Shown here: positions 48,276 to 58,186 of the stretch, piece by piece | Layout: every line of letters starts with the position of its first letter | Numbering within the stretch: position 1 is the stretch's first letter | Assembly (NCBI RefSeq): GCF_022482905.1 | Contig: NZ_JAKVOI010000001.1 | Span: 1,489,958 to 1,553,957, forward strand | DNA length: 64,000 nt | Source of the DNA: Clostridium sp. | Lineage (GTDB): Bacteria; Bacillota; Clostridia; Clostridiales; Clostridiaceae | Reading direction: 5' to 3' | Made by a program: the position numbers and the translations under genes | Notes under the pieces: model-generated | The model's input: only the letters and a program-made list of their open reading frames with translations | Told to the model about the DNA's origin: nothing | The model's database searches: none

Positions 48276-48305
48276 CACCAATAATCCTGCAGTAGATTAT
48301 TGGTG
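48276..48305. terminator. Terminator between the DUF2975 gene and glyA
   Basis: Perfect 11-bp stem CACCAATAATC / GATTATTGGTG with an eight-base loop between two convergent genes. T-tracts are short on both sides, so bidirectional use is probable but not strong. Confidence 0.65.
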
Positions 48306-48322
48306 CTCCTTTATCCATAATA

Positions 48323-49558
48323 CTATTTATATATAGGAAACTTGTCGCAAAGTTCCTTTACTTCGGCCCTCAAGCCTGACAGGTCTTTATCTCTATTTTC
48401 AACTACATAATTGATGAAATAGGCAATCTTTTTCATCTCTTCTTCCTTAAATCCCCTTGTAGTTGCTGCTGGCGTTCCTATTCTTATTCCACTTGTAACA
48501 TTCGGTCCAAGTTTGTCAAAAGGTATGGCATTTTTATTTACTGTGATTCCTGCATTTTCAAGAAGTTTTTCAGCTTCTTTTCCTGTAATATTTTTATTTG
48601 TCAGATCAATCAGTATCAAATGATTGTCAGTTCCACCGCTTACAAGTCTGAAGCCGTAGTTTTTAAGTTCTTCTGCCAGAACCCTTGCATTTTTCACTAC
48701 CTGTTTTATGTATTTTCTGTAGTCATCCGTAAGTGCTTCTCCAAAACATACTGCTTTAGCAGCAATTATATGCATCAGAGGTCCTCCCTGCACTCCAGGA
48801 AATATGGTTTTGTCAAGAGCTTTGGCATATTTCTCCTTGCAGATTATTGCTCCTCCCCTCGGTCCCCTGAGTGTCTTATGGGTAGTAGTAGTTACAAAAT
48901 CCGCATAAGGTACTGGTGACACATGTTCACCTACTGCAACCAATCCTGCAATATGAGCTATATCGACCATCATATAAGCTCCTACTTCATCACAAATTTC
49001 TCTTATCTTCTTGAAGTCAATTTCTCTTGGATAGGCACTGGCTCCTGATACTATCATCTTAGGTCTGTATTCAAGGGCAATTCTTCTCATCTCATCATAG
49101 TCAATCGTTTCAGTCTCCTTGCTTACGCCATATGACACAAAATTATATAACTTTCCTGAGAAACTCACTTTACTGCCATGACTCAGATGACCTCCGTGGC
49201 TTAGATTCATCCCCATAACAGTATCTCCAAGCTTCAGCACCGACATATATACTGCCATGTTAGCCTGTGATCCGGAGTGAGGCTGCACATTTACGTGTTC
49301 AGCTCCAAAAAGCTTTTTCATTCTGTCCCTTGCCAGATCCTCTACCTTGTCCACAACATAACATCCACCATAATATCTCTTCCCAGGATATCCCTCTGCA
49401 TATTTATTAGTAAGAAATGAACCCATGGCTTCCATTACCGACTGGCTTGTAAAATTTTCAGAAGCTATCAGCTCTATTCCATCTTCCTGTCTGTTCCTCT
49501 CCTCGTCTATCATTTTGTATATGTCTTTATCAGTTCTCTCAAGATTACTAAAATCCAT
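48323..49558 (-). CDS. glyA: Serine hydroxymethyltransferase
   Basis: PLP enzyme that interconverts serine and glycine and charges tetrahydrofolate with one carbon. [47 protein letters not shown] and the PLP-lysine region [15 protein letters not shown] are intact; 411 residues. ATG with AAGGAGG upstream. Single gene; no glycine riboswitch is visible in the 170-base divergent gap before thrE. Confidence 0.98.
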   Translation of the reverse strand: MDFSNLERTDKDIYKMIDEERNRQEDGIELIASENFTSQSVMEAMGSFLTNKYAEGYPGKRYYGGCYVVDKVEDLARDRMKKLFGAEHVNVQPHSGSQANMAVYMSVLKLGDTVMGMNLSHGGHLSHGSKVSFSGKLYNFVSYGVSKETETIDYDEMRRIALEYRPKMIVSGASAYPREIDFKKIREICDEVGAYMMVDIAHIAGLVAVGEHVSPVPYADFVTTTTHKTLRGPRGGAIICKEKYAKALDKTIFPGVQGGPLMHIIAAKAVCFGEALTDDYRKYIKQVVKNARVLAEELKNYGFRLVSGGTDNHLILIDLTNKNITGKEAEKLLENAGITVNKNAIPFDKLGPNVTSGIRIGTPAATTRGFKEEEMKKIAYFINYVVENRDKDLSGLRAEVKELCDKFPIYK

Positions 49559-49729
49559 ATGTTATTCCTCCTTGTCAATATCCGTTATTGCTATTTATTA
49601 TACAGCTTATAATTATTATACGCAATTCATATATAGAATAAAAAATTTATATTTATTTATAGCAAATGTATTTAACATATACTATAATGAGTTTGAATTT
49701 ATAATTCTATATGATCAAGGAGATTTGCC

Positions 49730-50500
49730 ATGGATATCAATCATATAATAAATACAGCAGCCTTTGCAGGGAAAATACTTCTGGAAAGCGGTGCTGAAAT
49801 ATACAGGGTTGAGGAAACTATAACCAGGATATGCAACTCCTGCGGGGTTGCAAAAGTGGATACTTTTGCAACCATAAATGTTATAATAATAACTGCTGAA
49901 GATGACTATGGCCAACCTGTATCCATCATAAAAAGGGTAAAGAGAGGAAATCAAAACCTGGAGAAGGTATCTCAGGTAAATAATATATCACGTCACATAA
50001 AGGATAAGGGCTATACAATCAAGGATATCGAAAACAAGCTCAGAGAAATAAACATACTTAAATCCTACGGCTTAGGAATAAATACTCTTTCTTCCGGAGG
50101 AGCTTCTGCATTTTTCTGTCTGGTATTTGGAGGAGATATGAAGGACTTTGCAATATCCTTTATAATAGGCTGTTCAATAAAATTGATATCCACCTCACTA
50201 AATTATTTTCAATCCAATGAATTTTTTATAAATGCAATCTGCGGTGCTGCCGTAGCATTCATAGCCCTTGCAGCTAACGGACTCCACCTTGCAATACATA
50301 CGGATATTATAATAATCGGTTCTATAATGGTGCTTGTACCAGGAATTTCTATAACAAATGCAATAAGGGATACCATAGCAGGAGATCTGATGTCCGGAAT
50401 TCTGGGTGCCATGGAATCGCTTCTGGTAGCTGTAGCCATTGCAGTCGGCACTGGAATTGTCATTAGATTGTGGATTATTACCGGAGGGATAAAGCTATGA
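49730..50500 (+). CDS. ThrE-type exporter, large subunit (DUF1212)
   Basis: First half of a split threonine/serine exporter. Cytosolic domain in residues 1-110 (AAFAGKILLESGAEIYRVEETITRIC) then five or more hydrophobic helices with GGASAFFCLVFGG and LVPGISITNAIRDTIAGDLMSG. In Corynebacterium ThrE the two halves are fused; here they are separate and overlap. The substrate in Clostridia is not established. ATG with AAGGAG upstream. Confidence 0.88.
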   Translation: MDINHIINTAAFAGKILLESGAEIYRVEETITRICNSCGVAKVDTFATINVIIITAEDDYGQPVSIIKRVKRGNQNLEKVSQVNNISRHIKDKGYTIKDIENKLREINILKSYGLGINTLSSGGASAFFCLVFGGDMKDFAISFIIGCSIKLISTSLNYFQSNEFFINAICGAAVAFIALAANGLHLAIHTDIIIIGSIMVLVPGISITNAIRDTIAGDLMSGILGAMESLLVAVAIAVGTGIVIRLWIITGGIKL

Positions 50501-50985
50501 TTATAAATTCCATATACGCTTTAATTGCCACATTATGCTTTGCAGTGCTGTCAAATACACGAGGCAAGAATTTAATTTTTTCTTCTATAGGCGGCGGCCT
50601 AAGCTGGTTTATGTATTTATTTATGAACTCATATCTTAATATGTCCTATATACTTTCATATTTCTTTGCCTCATTAATCGGAGCCATATATTCTGAAATA
50701 ATGGCCCGAATACTCAAAACGCCGGTTACCACCTTTGTAATAGGCGCCATAATACCCCTTGTTCCCGGGGGCGGTATGTACAATACAATGTTTGAAACAG
50801 TACAGGGAAACATAGACAAATCCCTTGAAACAGGAATAAAAACTCTCGCTATAGCAGGAACAATAGCCGTAGGTGTATTTTCTGTATCCTCTATATCAAA
50901 AGCTTATGTGCTGTTCAGAAGAAAAATAAATATTGAAAAACTCAAACTGCTAAAAAATAAATCCCATATACATGACTCCAAATAG
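50497..50985 (+). CDS. ThrE-type exporter, small subunit (DUF3815)
   Basis: 162-residue membrane protein with about four or five helices and the family motif AIIPLVPGGGMYNTMFETVQGN. The ATG at 50497 overlaps the previous stop as ATGA and follows GGAGGG, so the two halves are translationally coupled. The longer upstream frame to 50470 lies inside the large-subunit gene. Confidence 0.88.
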   Translation: MIINSIYALIATLCFAVLSNTRGKNLIFSSIGGGLSWFMYLFMNSYLNMSYILSYFFASLIGAIYSEIMARILKTPVTTFVIGAIIPLVPGGGMYNTMFETVQGNIDKSLETGIKTLAIAGTIAVGVFSVSSISKAYVLFRRKINIEKLKLLKNKSHIHDSK

Positions 50986-50990
50986 TGAAT

Positions 50991-51018
50991 CGGACTTTAA
51001 TTAAAATATTAAAGTCCG
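50991..51018. terminator. Terminator between thrE pair and the CsoR-type gene
   Basis: Stem CGGACTTTAAT / ATTAAAGTCCG (11 bp, six-base loop) in the convergent gap 50986-51045, so it may serve both sides. It lacks a strong T-run. Confidence 0.65.
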
Positions 51019-51045
51019 ACTAATAGCATTAAAACAATCTGTAAC

Positions 51046-51318
51046 TCATTTTAGAAACATGGTAAGAGATGAAACAAGATCCTCTATTTTTTTTTCTTCA
51101 GATTCATTGCCATACTCGGATAAAAGACAGGTCTTGGCATAATTTTGTATCATCAGTCCTCCAACTTTATTTATAGCCGCCCTCACTGCAGCAACCTGTA
51201 TGAGTATATCTTTACAGCAGCTTTCACATTCAATCATCTTTTCAATTCCCTTTATCTGTCCTTCTATTCTTCTGAGTCTAACTTGAATATCCTTTTTTGT
51301 AATTAACTTTTCTTCCAA
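51046..51318 (-). CDS. CsoR/CstR-family metal or persulfide sensor
   Basis: DUF156 repressor of about 90 residues. The dimer helix RLRRIEGQIKGIEKMIE is intact, and the first thiol lies in ECESCCKDIL. Aligned to CsoR, the copper-ligating His is Tyr (QNYAKTC), while the second Cys of that triad is kept. CstR, the persulfide sensor, also lacks this His (Asn there), so copper sensing is unlikely and thiol chemistry is possible. Start at TTG 51318, eight bases after AGGAAG, is preferred over GTG 51327. Twelve bases behind the HAD gene. Confidence 0.82.
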   Translation of the reverse strand: MEEKLITKKDIQVRLRRIEGQIKGIEKMIECESCCKDILIQVAAVRAAINKVGGLMIQNYAKTCLLSEYGNESEEKKIEDLVSSLTMFLK

Positions 51319-51338
51319 AATATACACTTCCTATTTTG

Positions 51339-52166
51339 TTAATTTAATATAAATTTATCTATAATTTCTCCTACTGCTCCATTGTTATTATCCTTCAAAG
51401 TTACATAATCGGCACAGTTTTTCACGGTTTTTACGGCATTGTCCACTGCAGCACCTACTCCGGAAATTTTAATCATACTTATATCATTTTCATCATTGCC
51501 AACAGATATGCACTCTTCCAGCGGTATATTGTAATATCCTGACAAAATATTCAAACCATATCCTTTCGATATTCCCTCGTTTGTTATTTCAATGTTGTCT
51601 ACATTTGATCTTGTGACTTCAATTCCCGATACTTTTTCCAATTTCTCTCGAAGTTCCATAAGATAATCATTGTCGTCGTCAACAACAACCAGTTTATTAA
51701 CATATCTGCCTGATTGTTGTATAAATTTCTTTGTGTCAACTATAATTCTTATCTCTGATCTGAATTTTCTGTCCAACCTTCTATTGAATTTATAGAACTC
51801 ATTCATATAACTATTGAATTGTTCAGTATAAATAGTGTCTTCATCATAAAAATGATAGTATGTATCTTTCTTTTCTCTAAGTATATCTACAACCTCAAGC
51901 ATGCTTTTATTACTTATATGGCTCGAATACATAATCTGCCCTCTCTCATCCAAAATCACAGCACCATTGCAGCATATTATAGGTTCATTTTTTGCTATAG
52001 CTTCAGCATAGTTTCTAATACCACCCGGCATTCTTCCAGAACAAAGCACAAACTTTACACCGAGTTCTACAGCTTTTCTTATTCTAACAATATTGTAATC
52101 CGTTATAATTTTTCTATCATTCAAAAGAGTTCCATCCATATCTACAGCTATAAGTTTATATTTCAC
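51339..52166 (-). CDS. Cof-type HAD hydrolase
   Basis: Haloacid dehalogenase-fold phosphatase of the Cof subfamily (IIB cap). Motif I AVDMDGTLLND, motif II LCSGRMPGGI, and motifs III-IV KGYGLNIL and SVGNDENDISMI are present. Typical substrates are sugar phosphates or flavin and pyridoxal phosphates; none can be chosen here. GTG start after GGGAGG, 275 residues. The CsoR-type regulator follows in the same direction. Confidence 0.9.
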   Translation of the reverse strand: MKYKLIAVDMDGTLLNDRKIITDYNIVRIRKAVELGVKFVLCSGRMPGGIRNYAEAIAKNEPIICCNGAVILDERGQIMYSSHISNKSMLEVVDILREKKDTYYHFYDEDTIYTEQFNSYMNEFYKFNRRLDRKFRSEIRIIVDTKKFIQQSGRYVNKLVVVDDDNDYLMELREKLEKVSGIEVTRSNVDNIEITNEGISKGYGLNILSGYYNIPLEECISVGNDENDISMIKISGVGAAVDNAVKTVKNCADYVTLKDNNNGAVGEIIDKFILN

Positions 52167-52264
52167 GAAAAACCTCCCATAAAAAATTTTAAAATTTAGA
52201 GCAAGTAATAAACTCCACTATAAAAACATATGTTTAATCTATAGTAATTTATATATAAGGTGTA

Positions 52265-52738
52265 ATGATGAAAAAATTATTATGTTATTTTTCCACAATA
52301 CTCTCAATAATTATTTTGTTTACTGGTTGTAATAACTTAGACCTGCTGAATTTCAAGTCTCAAAAGCCAAGTACATTTTACTATACCAATATACTGCTGA
52401 AGGATTTGTCACGTGAAAAAAGTCCAAAATGCATTATCATAGAAACCAACTTTCACAAAGAAAAGCAATTGGATACCAGTAGTATCAATGACTTAACGGC
52501 AATGTTCAAATCTCTGAATGAAAAGGACTTTATAAAAGTTCCTAAAAATCTACCAGATAAACCAGCTTACAAAATGATTATAAGCTTCAAACAGGAGAAA
52601 ATGCTTATTAATATATATAGTGCCAATTATATATCTGTATATCCATGGGATGGAGTATATCCGGAGGATTACATATCAACAGGCAAAATACCTATATCAC
52701 TAAATCTATACAACCTTGGAAATTATATATTCAAATAA
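52265..52738 (+). CDS. Predicted lipoprotein of unknown function
   Basis: 157 residues with a signal peptide and lipobox LFTGC (Cys at 22), so it is expected on the outer membrane face. The mature part (about 135 residues) is not recognised; it has IIETNFHKEK and a repeated YISVYPWDGVYPEDYIS region. Start could be the first ATG at 52265 or the second at 52268; the second has AAGGTG five bases upstream. Confidence 0.8.
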   Translation: MMKKLLCYFSTILSIIILFTGCNNLDLLNFKSQKPSTFYYTNILLKDLSREKSPKCIIIETNFHKEKQLDTSSINDLTAMFKSLNEKDFIKVPKNLPDKPAYKMIISFKQEKMLINIYSANYISVYPWDGVYPEDYISTGKIPISLNLYNLGNYIFK

Positions 52739-52830
52739 GTAAATTACAATCATATTATATAATATTGTATCACAGTCAAAATGGTAAACATATATTATAC
52801 TGTAAATAAATACAGTAAAGGTGGCATATA

Positions 52831-53481
52831 ATGTTTATTTTTCCTTATCCATTTTATAGTAACTTTTACAGGTCAGTCAATCCAATATCACATATGAGAA
52901 TTTTAAATTCAAGTATAAATTCTCCCGCTGTAGACGTCTACTTAAATGACCGGCTGTTTTTCAGAAATCTGAGTTATAAGGCATTTTCAGATTACCTGCC
53001 TTTTCCTGCCGGCACCTATAATATTTCCATATTTCCCGCCGGTACCACAGGCAGTCCTATTATTAACAGGAGATTGTTTATACCTCCGGAAAAAATACTA
53101 ACTACTGCAATTATAGGGACCTATCCAAATATAAATATACTGCCTATAGAAGATGTTGTACTGCCTAAAATTCCAAGCAGGGCATTAGTTAAATTTGTAA
53201 ATTTATCAGAGGATTCCCCGAACTTAAATGTATCACTTCAAAATGGAAGAACATTGTTCGGAAATATACCCTTCAGGGGAGTTTCAACTTATGAACCATT
53301 GGATCCAGGTGTATACACAATCTATATAACTGATGCAAACAGCAATCAAAGACTTCTCACCGTACCAAATGTAAGACTGACTCCCAACAGATTCTACAGC
53401 ATATACGCCGTAGGCAGCCCGTCTCAGTCAAATATGCAGGTACTTATTCCCCTGGATGGAAACAGCTATTTGAGAATTTAA
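52831..53481 (+). CDS. DUF4397 protein with two repeats
   Basis: 216 residues made of two DUF4397 beta-sandwich repeats: about 25-115 (MRILNSSINSPAVDVYLND, DYLPFPAGTYNISIFPAG) and about 125-214 (ALVKFVNLSEDSPNLNVSLQNG, YEPLDPGVYTIYITDA). No signal peptide is evident, which is unusual for the family's many exported members. Function is unknown; a spore or cell-surface structural role is possible. ATG with AAAGGTGG upstream; own promoter region in an AT-rich 90-base gap. Confidence 0.82.
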   Translation: MFIFPYPFYSNFYRSVNPISHMRILNSSINSPAVDVYLNDRLFFRNLSYKAFSDYLPFPAGTYNISIFPAGTTGSPIINRRLFIPPEKILTTAIIGTYPNINILPIEDVVLPKIPSRALVKFVNLSEDSPNLNVSLQNGRTLFGNIPFRGVSTYEPLDPGVYTIYITDANSNQRLLTVPNVRLTPNRFYSIYAVGSPSQSNMQVLIPLDGNSYLRI

Positions 53482-53487
53482 TTTTAA

Positions 53488-53530
53488 ATATGCTTAAGGT
53501 CGGCATAAATCACACCAACCTTAAGCATAT
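53488..53530. terminator. Terminator between the DUF4397 and LUD genes
   Basis: Stem ATATGCTTAAGGT / ACCTTAAGCATAT (13 bp) with a 17-base loop in the convergent gap 53482-53533. T-tracts are short. Confidence 0.65.
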
Positions 53531-53533
53531 TTG

Positions 53534-54175
53534 TCAATATCCAAGATCTTTGTTTAATATAATAACCTTTACTCTTCCTTTTACATTTTCTCTCTTTATT
53601 AAAACATAGTCATTGCAAATCCTTCCATCAGATTTGCAATCTACACAATACCCGACTTTTGTACAGGGAGTATTCAAATTCAATCTTTTTGTATTTGCAG
53701 GTGCAGAATTGTACTTGACTCTTTCTATGGCTGCATTTAAATTACTTACAATTTTATTTGCCCCAATTATGACTATGACCTGATCGGGACCGTATATCAT
53801 TGCTGCCACCCTATTGCCATTTCCATCTATATTATAAAGTTCCCCGCTTTCAGTTACAGCATTACTACTTGTTATGTAGCAATCGCACAAAAAAGTTTTC
53901 CTGTATATATCCTTCAATTCTACAGGTGTAATTCCATCTTTATATCTATCCATGAAATTATATTTTCCATTTCTTAAAAAGTCTATGATACCAGTTTCAA
54001 AAAGTGTCATTGATCCTCCTACAGATACTGCACTTCCTTCTTTTATCAAGGACTTCAGCTTTTCCATCAAATCCTTTTCATCCTTCACCAAGTATGCCTC
54101 CATGTTGTTCTTTTGAAGATTTTCCATTGTCCTGTTAATTTTCTGGTCTATCACCCATTTCTCATTCTTATCCAT
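53534..54175 (-). CDS. LUD-domain protein (LutC/YkgG type)
   Basis: 213 residues of the lactate-utilisation (DUF162) fold: MENLQKNNMEAYLVKDEKDLMEKLKSLI, SVGGSMTLFETGI, CYITSSNAVTESGELYNIDGNG. A C-terminal cluster CTKVGYCVDCKSDGRICN may bind a metal or iron-sulfur centre. LutC acts with LutA and LutB in lactate oxidation, but neither is here. Function in Clostridia is unclear. ATG with AAAAGGAGAG upstream; own terminator. Confidence 0.85.
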   Translation of the reverse strand: MDKNEKWVIDQKINRTMENLQKNNMEAYLVKDEKDLMEKLKSLIKEGSAVSVGGSMTLFETGIIDFLRNGKYNFMDRYKDGITPVELKDIYRKTFLCDCYITSSNAVTESGELYNIDGNGNRVAAMIYGPDQVIVIIGANKIVSNLNAAIERVKYNSAPANTKRLNLNTPCTKVGYCVDCKSDGRICNDYVLIKRENVKGRVKVIILNKDLGY

Positions 54176-54260
54176 AAATCTTTCTCTCCTTTTGTTTATA
54201 ATAAAAATTATCAGTCTGCAATTTAATAAATATAAATTTGCAAGCTGCAGTAATCAATCG

Positions 54261-54785
54261 TCATTCTTCTGAAAGTTCATCCAAATCCGGCAGTGCCTCT
54301 ATATTTTCAATTCCAAAATATTTCAAAAAATCCTCGGTGGTACTATAGAGTATGGGCCTTCCAGGAACATCCATACGTCCGCTTTCCCTTATCAATCCAC
54401 TATCAAGTAGTTTGTAGACAGCCCTGTCACTTTTTACACCCCTTATTTCATCTATATCTACCCGTGTTATAGGTTGTTTATATGCAATTATAGACAATGT
54501 TTCCAGAGCCGCCTGGGATAATGACTGTCTGGAATTTATCCCGAGCAATTTTTCTATATATTCACTGTTTTCTGCTTTTGTAACCAGACTATATTTATTT
54601 TCTGAATTTATAAGTTTTATTCCTCTTGCTGAATTGTTGTATATTGAAGCCATTTCCTTCATTATATTCTCTGTAAAATTTATGCTGCACTCTATTATCC
54701 TTGCAATTTGAGTGATCTTTAAAGGCTCTCCTGACACAAAAAGAAGTGATTCAATTACAGAAAAATATTTTTCATTACCCCTCAA
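54261..54785 (-). CDS. scpB: Segregation and condensation protein B
   Basis: Winged-helix kleisin partner that joins ScpA and Smc in the condensin complex. Two winged-helix units: residues 10-80 ([22 protein letters not shown]) and 90-165 ([37 protein letters not shown]). TTG starts at 54785 or 54791; 54785 has the better spacing (nine bases after AGAGGG). Overlaps scpA by 11 bases at its 5' end. Confidence 0.92.
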   Translation of the reverse strand: MRGNEKYFSVIESLLFVSGEPLKITQIARIIECSINFTENIMKEMASIYNNSARGIKLINSENKYSLVTKAENSEYIEKLLGINSRQSLSQAALETLSIIAYKQPITRVDIDEIRGVKSDRAVYKLLDSGLIRESGRMDVPGRPILYSTTEDFLKYFGIENIEALPDLDELSEE

Positions 54786-55524
54786 TTTCAACTACCCTCT
54801 CTATATATATTTCCTCAAAATTTCCATTTTGCGCTGCAGATATTATTCCTAGCCTTACCAATTCCAGAAGTGCCATGAATGTAACTATCTTTTCAATTTT
54901 GAATTTGCATTCATCCAATATATTTGAAAATTCAAGTACCTGTCCAACTTTTATATTAACTGTAAGATAGCTCATTTTATCTTCAACCTTAAATTTATCT
55001 GCAGATATTTTTCTTTCCAGCCTATTTTCCATATTGGATTTTTCCATATATGTATTTATAAGTTTGAAATAAATATTATACAATTTGAGTATTGTCAAAT
55101 CCTTCATGAAGCTTTCAGGTTTGAGAACATCTTTCTTCTTAATTATTATTTCGGGCTTCTTGCTGAAGTTTCTTCCAATTTTATATTTACGATTTTCCAA
55201 AAAACTGGCTGCTTTTTTGAATCTGCTGTATTCTATAAGTTTTTCCACAAGTTCTTTTGCCGGATCTTCTTCCTCATCTTTATCCTCCTCAACATACCTT
55301 GGAAGCAGCATTTTTGACTTTATCTCCAGAAGTGTTGAAGCCATGACAACAAATTCGGAAGTAAGTTCAAGATCCATTTCCTTCATTTTATGTATGTATT
55401 CTACATATTGATTTGTTATTTCACAAATTTTTACTTCATATATGTCCATTTCATTTTTTTTTATAAGGTGAAGCAGCAAGTCAAAAGGTCCCTCAAAATT
55501 TTTTATTTTTATGTTTAAAGACAT
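54775..55524 (-). CDS. scpA: Segregation and condensation protein A
   Basis: Kleisin that bridges the Smc heads. The N-terminal [25 protein letters not shown] and the later [13 protein letters not shown] are typical; a C-terminal winged helix ([19 protein letters not shown]) completes it. ATG at 55524, seven bases after GGAGAG, gives 249 residues; the nine extra upstream codons overlap cca further and are not needed. It overlaps the cca 3' end by 32 bases. Confidence 0.93.
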   Translation of the reverse strand: MSLNIKIKNFEGPFDLLLHLIKKNEMDIYEVKICEITNQYVEYIHKMKEMDLELTSEFVVMASTLLEIKSKMLLPRYVEEDKDEEEDPAKELVEKLIEYSRFKKAASFLENRKYKIGRNFSKKPEIIIKKKDVLKPESFMKDLTILKLYNIYFKLINTYMEKSNMENRLERKISADKFKVEDKMSYLTVNIKVGQVLEFSNILDECKFKIEKIVTFMALLELVRLGIISAAQNGNFEEIYIERVVEIEG

Positions 55525-56680
55525 TTTCAATCTCTCCTGCATCCAAAACAATCTCTATACCTGTATTTAGTTTGACCTTCATTATATATTTTAGTATTTT
55601 CCCGATATATTTTCCATCGTTTATACCTAATAATTTTATATCATTTCCATTTGTACAAAGACTGCATTTCTGTAAATTGTCAATATAATTGTATATTTTG
55701 TAAACCACCCTGTAATTCCATGTCAGATATGCCAGACAATATGAGTTCATATTTTTTAACGACAAAAATATGGAGTAGTTATCAACAGTACATTTCAAAT
55801 CTTCTTCAATTTTTCCATTATCATCCTTAAAATTGCACATGACCTTTTTTATATCCTGGTTCAGTATGGAATTTTCTATAAAATACTGTCTATTTTCCAC
55901 ATCCTTTATTGAGTAGAACAAGTTCAATATTCTTACATTCTTATCGTCATAATCAGCCAGCGGGTTTGTTTTTCCAATACAATCCAGATTTAACTTGAAT
56001 ACATTTAATTCATCCAGCATACAGAATGCCCTTTTCCAATTTTTTTCAAAGGCCATAAGATATATCTCCCTTATAATTCTATCATTACTTATTGTATTCA
56101 AAACCCTGCTGTGAATACATTCATTGATCTCCGGTCTGTCCTTAATCTGGAATCCATATCTTGACGCATATCTCAGAGCTCTAAATATTCTTGTAGGATC
56201 TTCTTCATAACTATTATCATGTATTTTTCTAATTGTTTTTGCCTGTATGTCATAAATTCCCCCGTATAAATCAATCAGTTCATTTGAATTCAAGCTATAG
56301 GCCAGTGAATTTATGGTAAAATCTCTTCTGTACAGATCATCCCTTATGCCGGATGGTACAATAACGGGAAGCATTCCAGGCTTACAATATATTTCAGATC
56401 TGCACCTTATAATGTCTATTTCAATACCATTCTGAAACTTCACAGAAGCAGTCTGAAATTCTCTGTGATACTTAAAGCTTTCAATTTCACACAAACTTTT
56501 TATGACCACCATTGGATTCTCATTCATACATATATCCAGATCATTCACCCGATAGCCCATAAGTATGTCTCTAATTGCACCACCTACTATATATGCTTCT
56601 ATATTTTTACTTTCACATGTTTCCCTTATGATATCTATAATATGCAGCTCTCCTGTATTAAATCCACTAAGTATATTCAT
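55493..56680 (-). CDS. cca: tRNA nucleotidyltransferase / poly(A) polymerase family
   Basis: Class II nucleotidyltransferase that adds or repairs the CCA end of tRNA. AYIVGGAIRDILMG, the catalytic DLDICM (the two Asp), DFTINSLAYSL, the RNA-binding DPTRIFRALRYASRYGFQI and the neck region are intact. 395 residues; no HD domain. Could add only A or only CC if paralogs exist. ATG with GGAGAAATAG upstream. Confidence 0.9.
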   Translation of the reverse strand: MNILSGFNTGELHIIDIIRETCESKNIEAYIVGGAIRDILMGYRVNDLDICMNENPMVVIKSLCEIESFKYHREFQTASVKFQNGIEIDIIRCRSEIYCKPGMLPVIVPSGIRDDLYRRDFTINSLAYSLNSNELIDLYGGIYDIQAKTIRKIHDNSYEEDPTRIFRALRYASRYGFQIKDRPEINECIHSRVLNTISNDRIIREIYLMAFEKNWKRAFCMLDELNVFKLNLDCIGKTNPLADYDDKNVRILNLFYSIKDVENRQYFIENSILNQDIKKVMCNFKDDNGKIEEDLKCTVDNYSIFLSLKNMNSYCLAYLTWNYRVVYKIYNYIDNLQKCSLCTNGNDIKLLGINDGKYIGKILKYIMKVKLNTGIEIVLDAGEIENVFKHKNKKF

Positions 56681-56798
56681 ATCTATTTCTCCATAACATA
56701 ATTGAAGACAGAAAACTAAAAAATCTTCTTATAATTTTCTGTCTTTATTATATCATTTCATTCTTACAAATAAGGTCATTTATTAAAAATTTCTATAA

Positions 56799-58049
56799 TT
56801 AAACCCCTTTATTTATAATTTCTGAAAGACCATTTTTCAAATTTTCTATAATACCCGGCAGTTTTACATCTCTATCACAATATAATCCAACTTTACCTAT
56901 GCTTTTTCCATTTACATATACGCTGCAGTATCCTATATCATCACCTTTTTTGTATTTTCTCTTGTTCTTGTTTAAAACGCAGTCATAAGTTACCTTGTCA
57001 TTACTGGTTTTTTCCATAACCGCATTCAGATTGTCCTTTGCAACTGCATAAAAAAATCTATTTCCCTTTTTATTCAAATTTATTTTTTTGATCGGCTTAT
57101 CCTTATTAATTACATTAATGGATTTATATTTTGAGAATCCATAGTTCATAAGCATACTTGCATCCTTATTTCTGATTTTATAAGTTGGTGACCCCATTAT
57201 CACTGCGAGCATTCTTACATTATCCCTTGATGAAGTAGCTGATATGCAGTACTTTGCTGCATCTGTGAACCCTGTCTTTAATCCGTCACATCCCTTGAAA
57301 AATCTTACAAGCTTATTGTGATTTACAAGTTCTATAGGGCTCTTTCTTCCTTCTGATATGGTTTCCATATAAGTACCCGTATATTTCAATATCTTTGGAT
57401 GCTTAAGAAGTTCCCTTGACATTATGGATATATCATAGGCAGAAGTAAGATGACCCGGTGCTGTAAGTCCCGTACAATTCTTGAAGGTCGTATCCTTCAT
57501 TCCCAGCTCCTGAGCCCTTTTGTTCATCATTCCTACAAAGGCCTGCTCGTTCCCTCCAAGATATTCCGCCATGGCCACTGCGGCATCATTTCCTGAAGCT
57601 ATTCCTATTCCCTTTATGAGCTCCTCTACTGTCCTGACCTCTCCTGTATCAAGCAGCATTGAACTGCCTCCCATTTTTTTTGCATTTTCACTTACCGTAA
57701 CCTTGTCATTCAAACTTATCTTGCCTGAATCTACAGCCTCCATTGTCAAAAGCATGGTCATTATTTTAGTAACAGATGCCGGCTCCAGCTTTTCATGGGA
57801 ATTCTTCTCGTATATCACCTTTCCAGACACGGGTTCCATAAGCAGTGCTGATTTTGCATCTACTGATATGTCTCCGGTATTTTCACTTTTAGAGTTTTCA
57901 TTGTCCGGAACTTCGGCCTTGTATGTACTTAAAGTCCTGCTTGCAGCACTCTCGTAGGCTCCAACATCATAGCTGTAAACAACGCATATCCCAAACACAA
58001 GAAAGGCACTCAAAAGTCTGCTTGCAAAAGTCTTATATGAATTTTTCAT
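56799..58049 (-). CDS. dacF: D-alanyl-D-alanine carboxypeptidase DacF-type
   Basis: Low-molecular-weight penicillin-binding protein that trims peptidoglycan pentapeptides. A signal peptide (about residues 10-33), then LEPASVTKIMTMLLTM with the nucleophile Ser, SGNDAAVAMAEYLGG, and KTGFTDAAKYC, followed by the beta-rich PBP5-like C-terminal domain and an amphipathic tail. The synteny xerD-dacF favours DacF, although the spoIIA operon that follows it in Bacillus is absent here. ATG at 58049 (nine bases after GGAGAG), 416 residues. Confidence 0.9.
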   Translation of the reverse strand: MKNSYKTFASRLLSAFLVFGICVVYSYDVGAYESAASRTLSTYKAEVPDNENSKSENTGDISVDAKSALLMEPVSGKVIYEKNSHEKLEPASVTKIMTMLLTMEAVDSGKISLNDKVTVSENAKKMGGSSMLLDTGEVRTVEELIKGIGIASGNDAAVAMAEYLGGNEQAFVGMMNKRAQELGMKDTTFKNCTGLTAPGHLTSAYDISIMSRELLKHPKILKYTGTYMETISEGRKSPIELVNHNKLVRFFKGCDGLKTGFTDAAKYCISATSSRDNVRMLAVIMGSPTYKIRNKDASMLMNYGFSKYKSINVINKDKPIKKINLNKKGNRFFYAVAKDNLNAVMEKTSNDKVTYDCVLNKNKRKYKKGDDIGYCSVYVNGKSIGKVGLYCDRDVKLPGIIENLKNGLSEIINKGV

Positions 58050-58141
58050 TAAAATATTCTCTCCTTCCAATTTTACTAGATTAAATTAAGCTAATCTTAT
58101 TATTCTCACTTTAAACAGTTAATTATTCATAATAATTAAAA

Positions 58142-58176
58142 AAGGCTTAATGACCAACTTCAAGTCAATCACAAGC
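58142..58176 (-). terminator. Terminator of the xerD-like gene
   Basis: On the minus strand GCTTgTGATTGAC and GTTGGTCAtTAAGC form a bulged stem followed by CTTTTTTAATT. It lies a few bases after the stop codon at 58187. Confidence 0.7.
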
Positions 58177-58186
58177 TTAATTCAAA

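Noticed and set aside
49559-49729. Glycine riboswitch between glyA and the thrE pair
   Set aside because: The 170-base gap is AT-rich and lacks the conserved glycine-aptamer cores.
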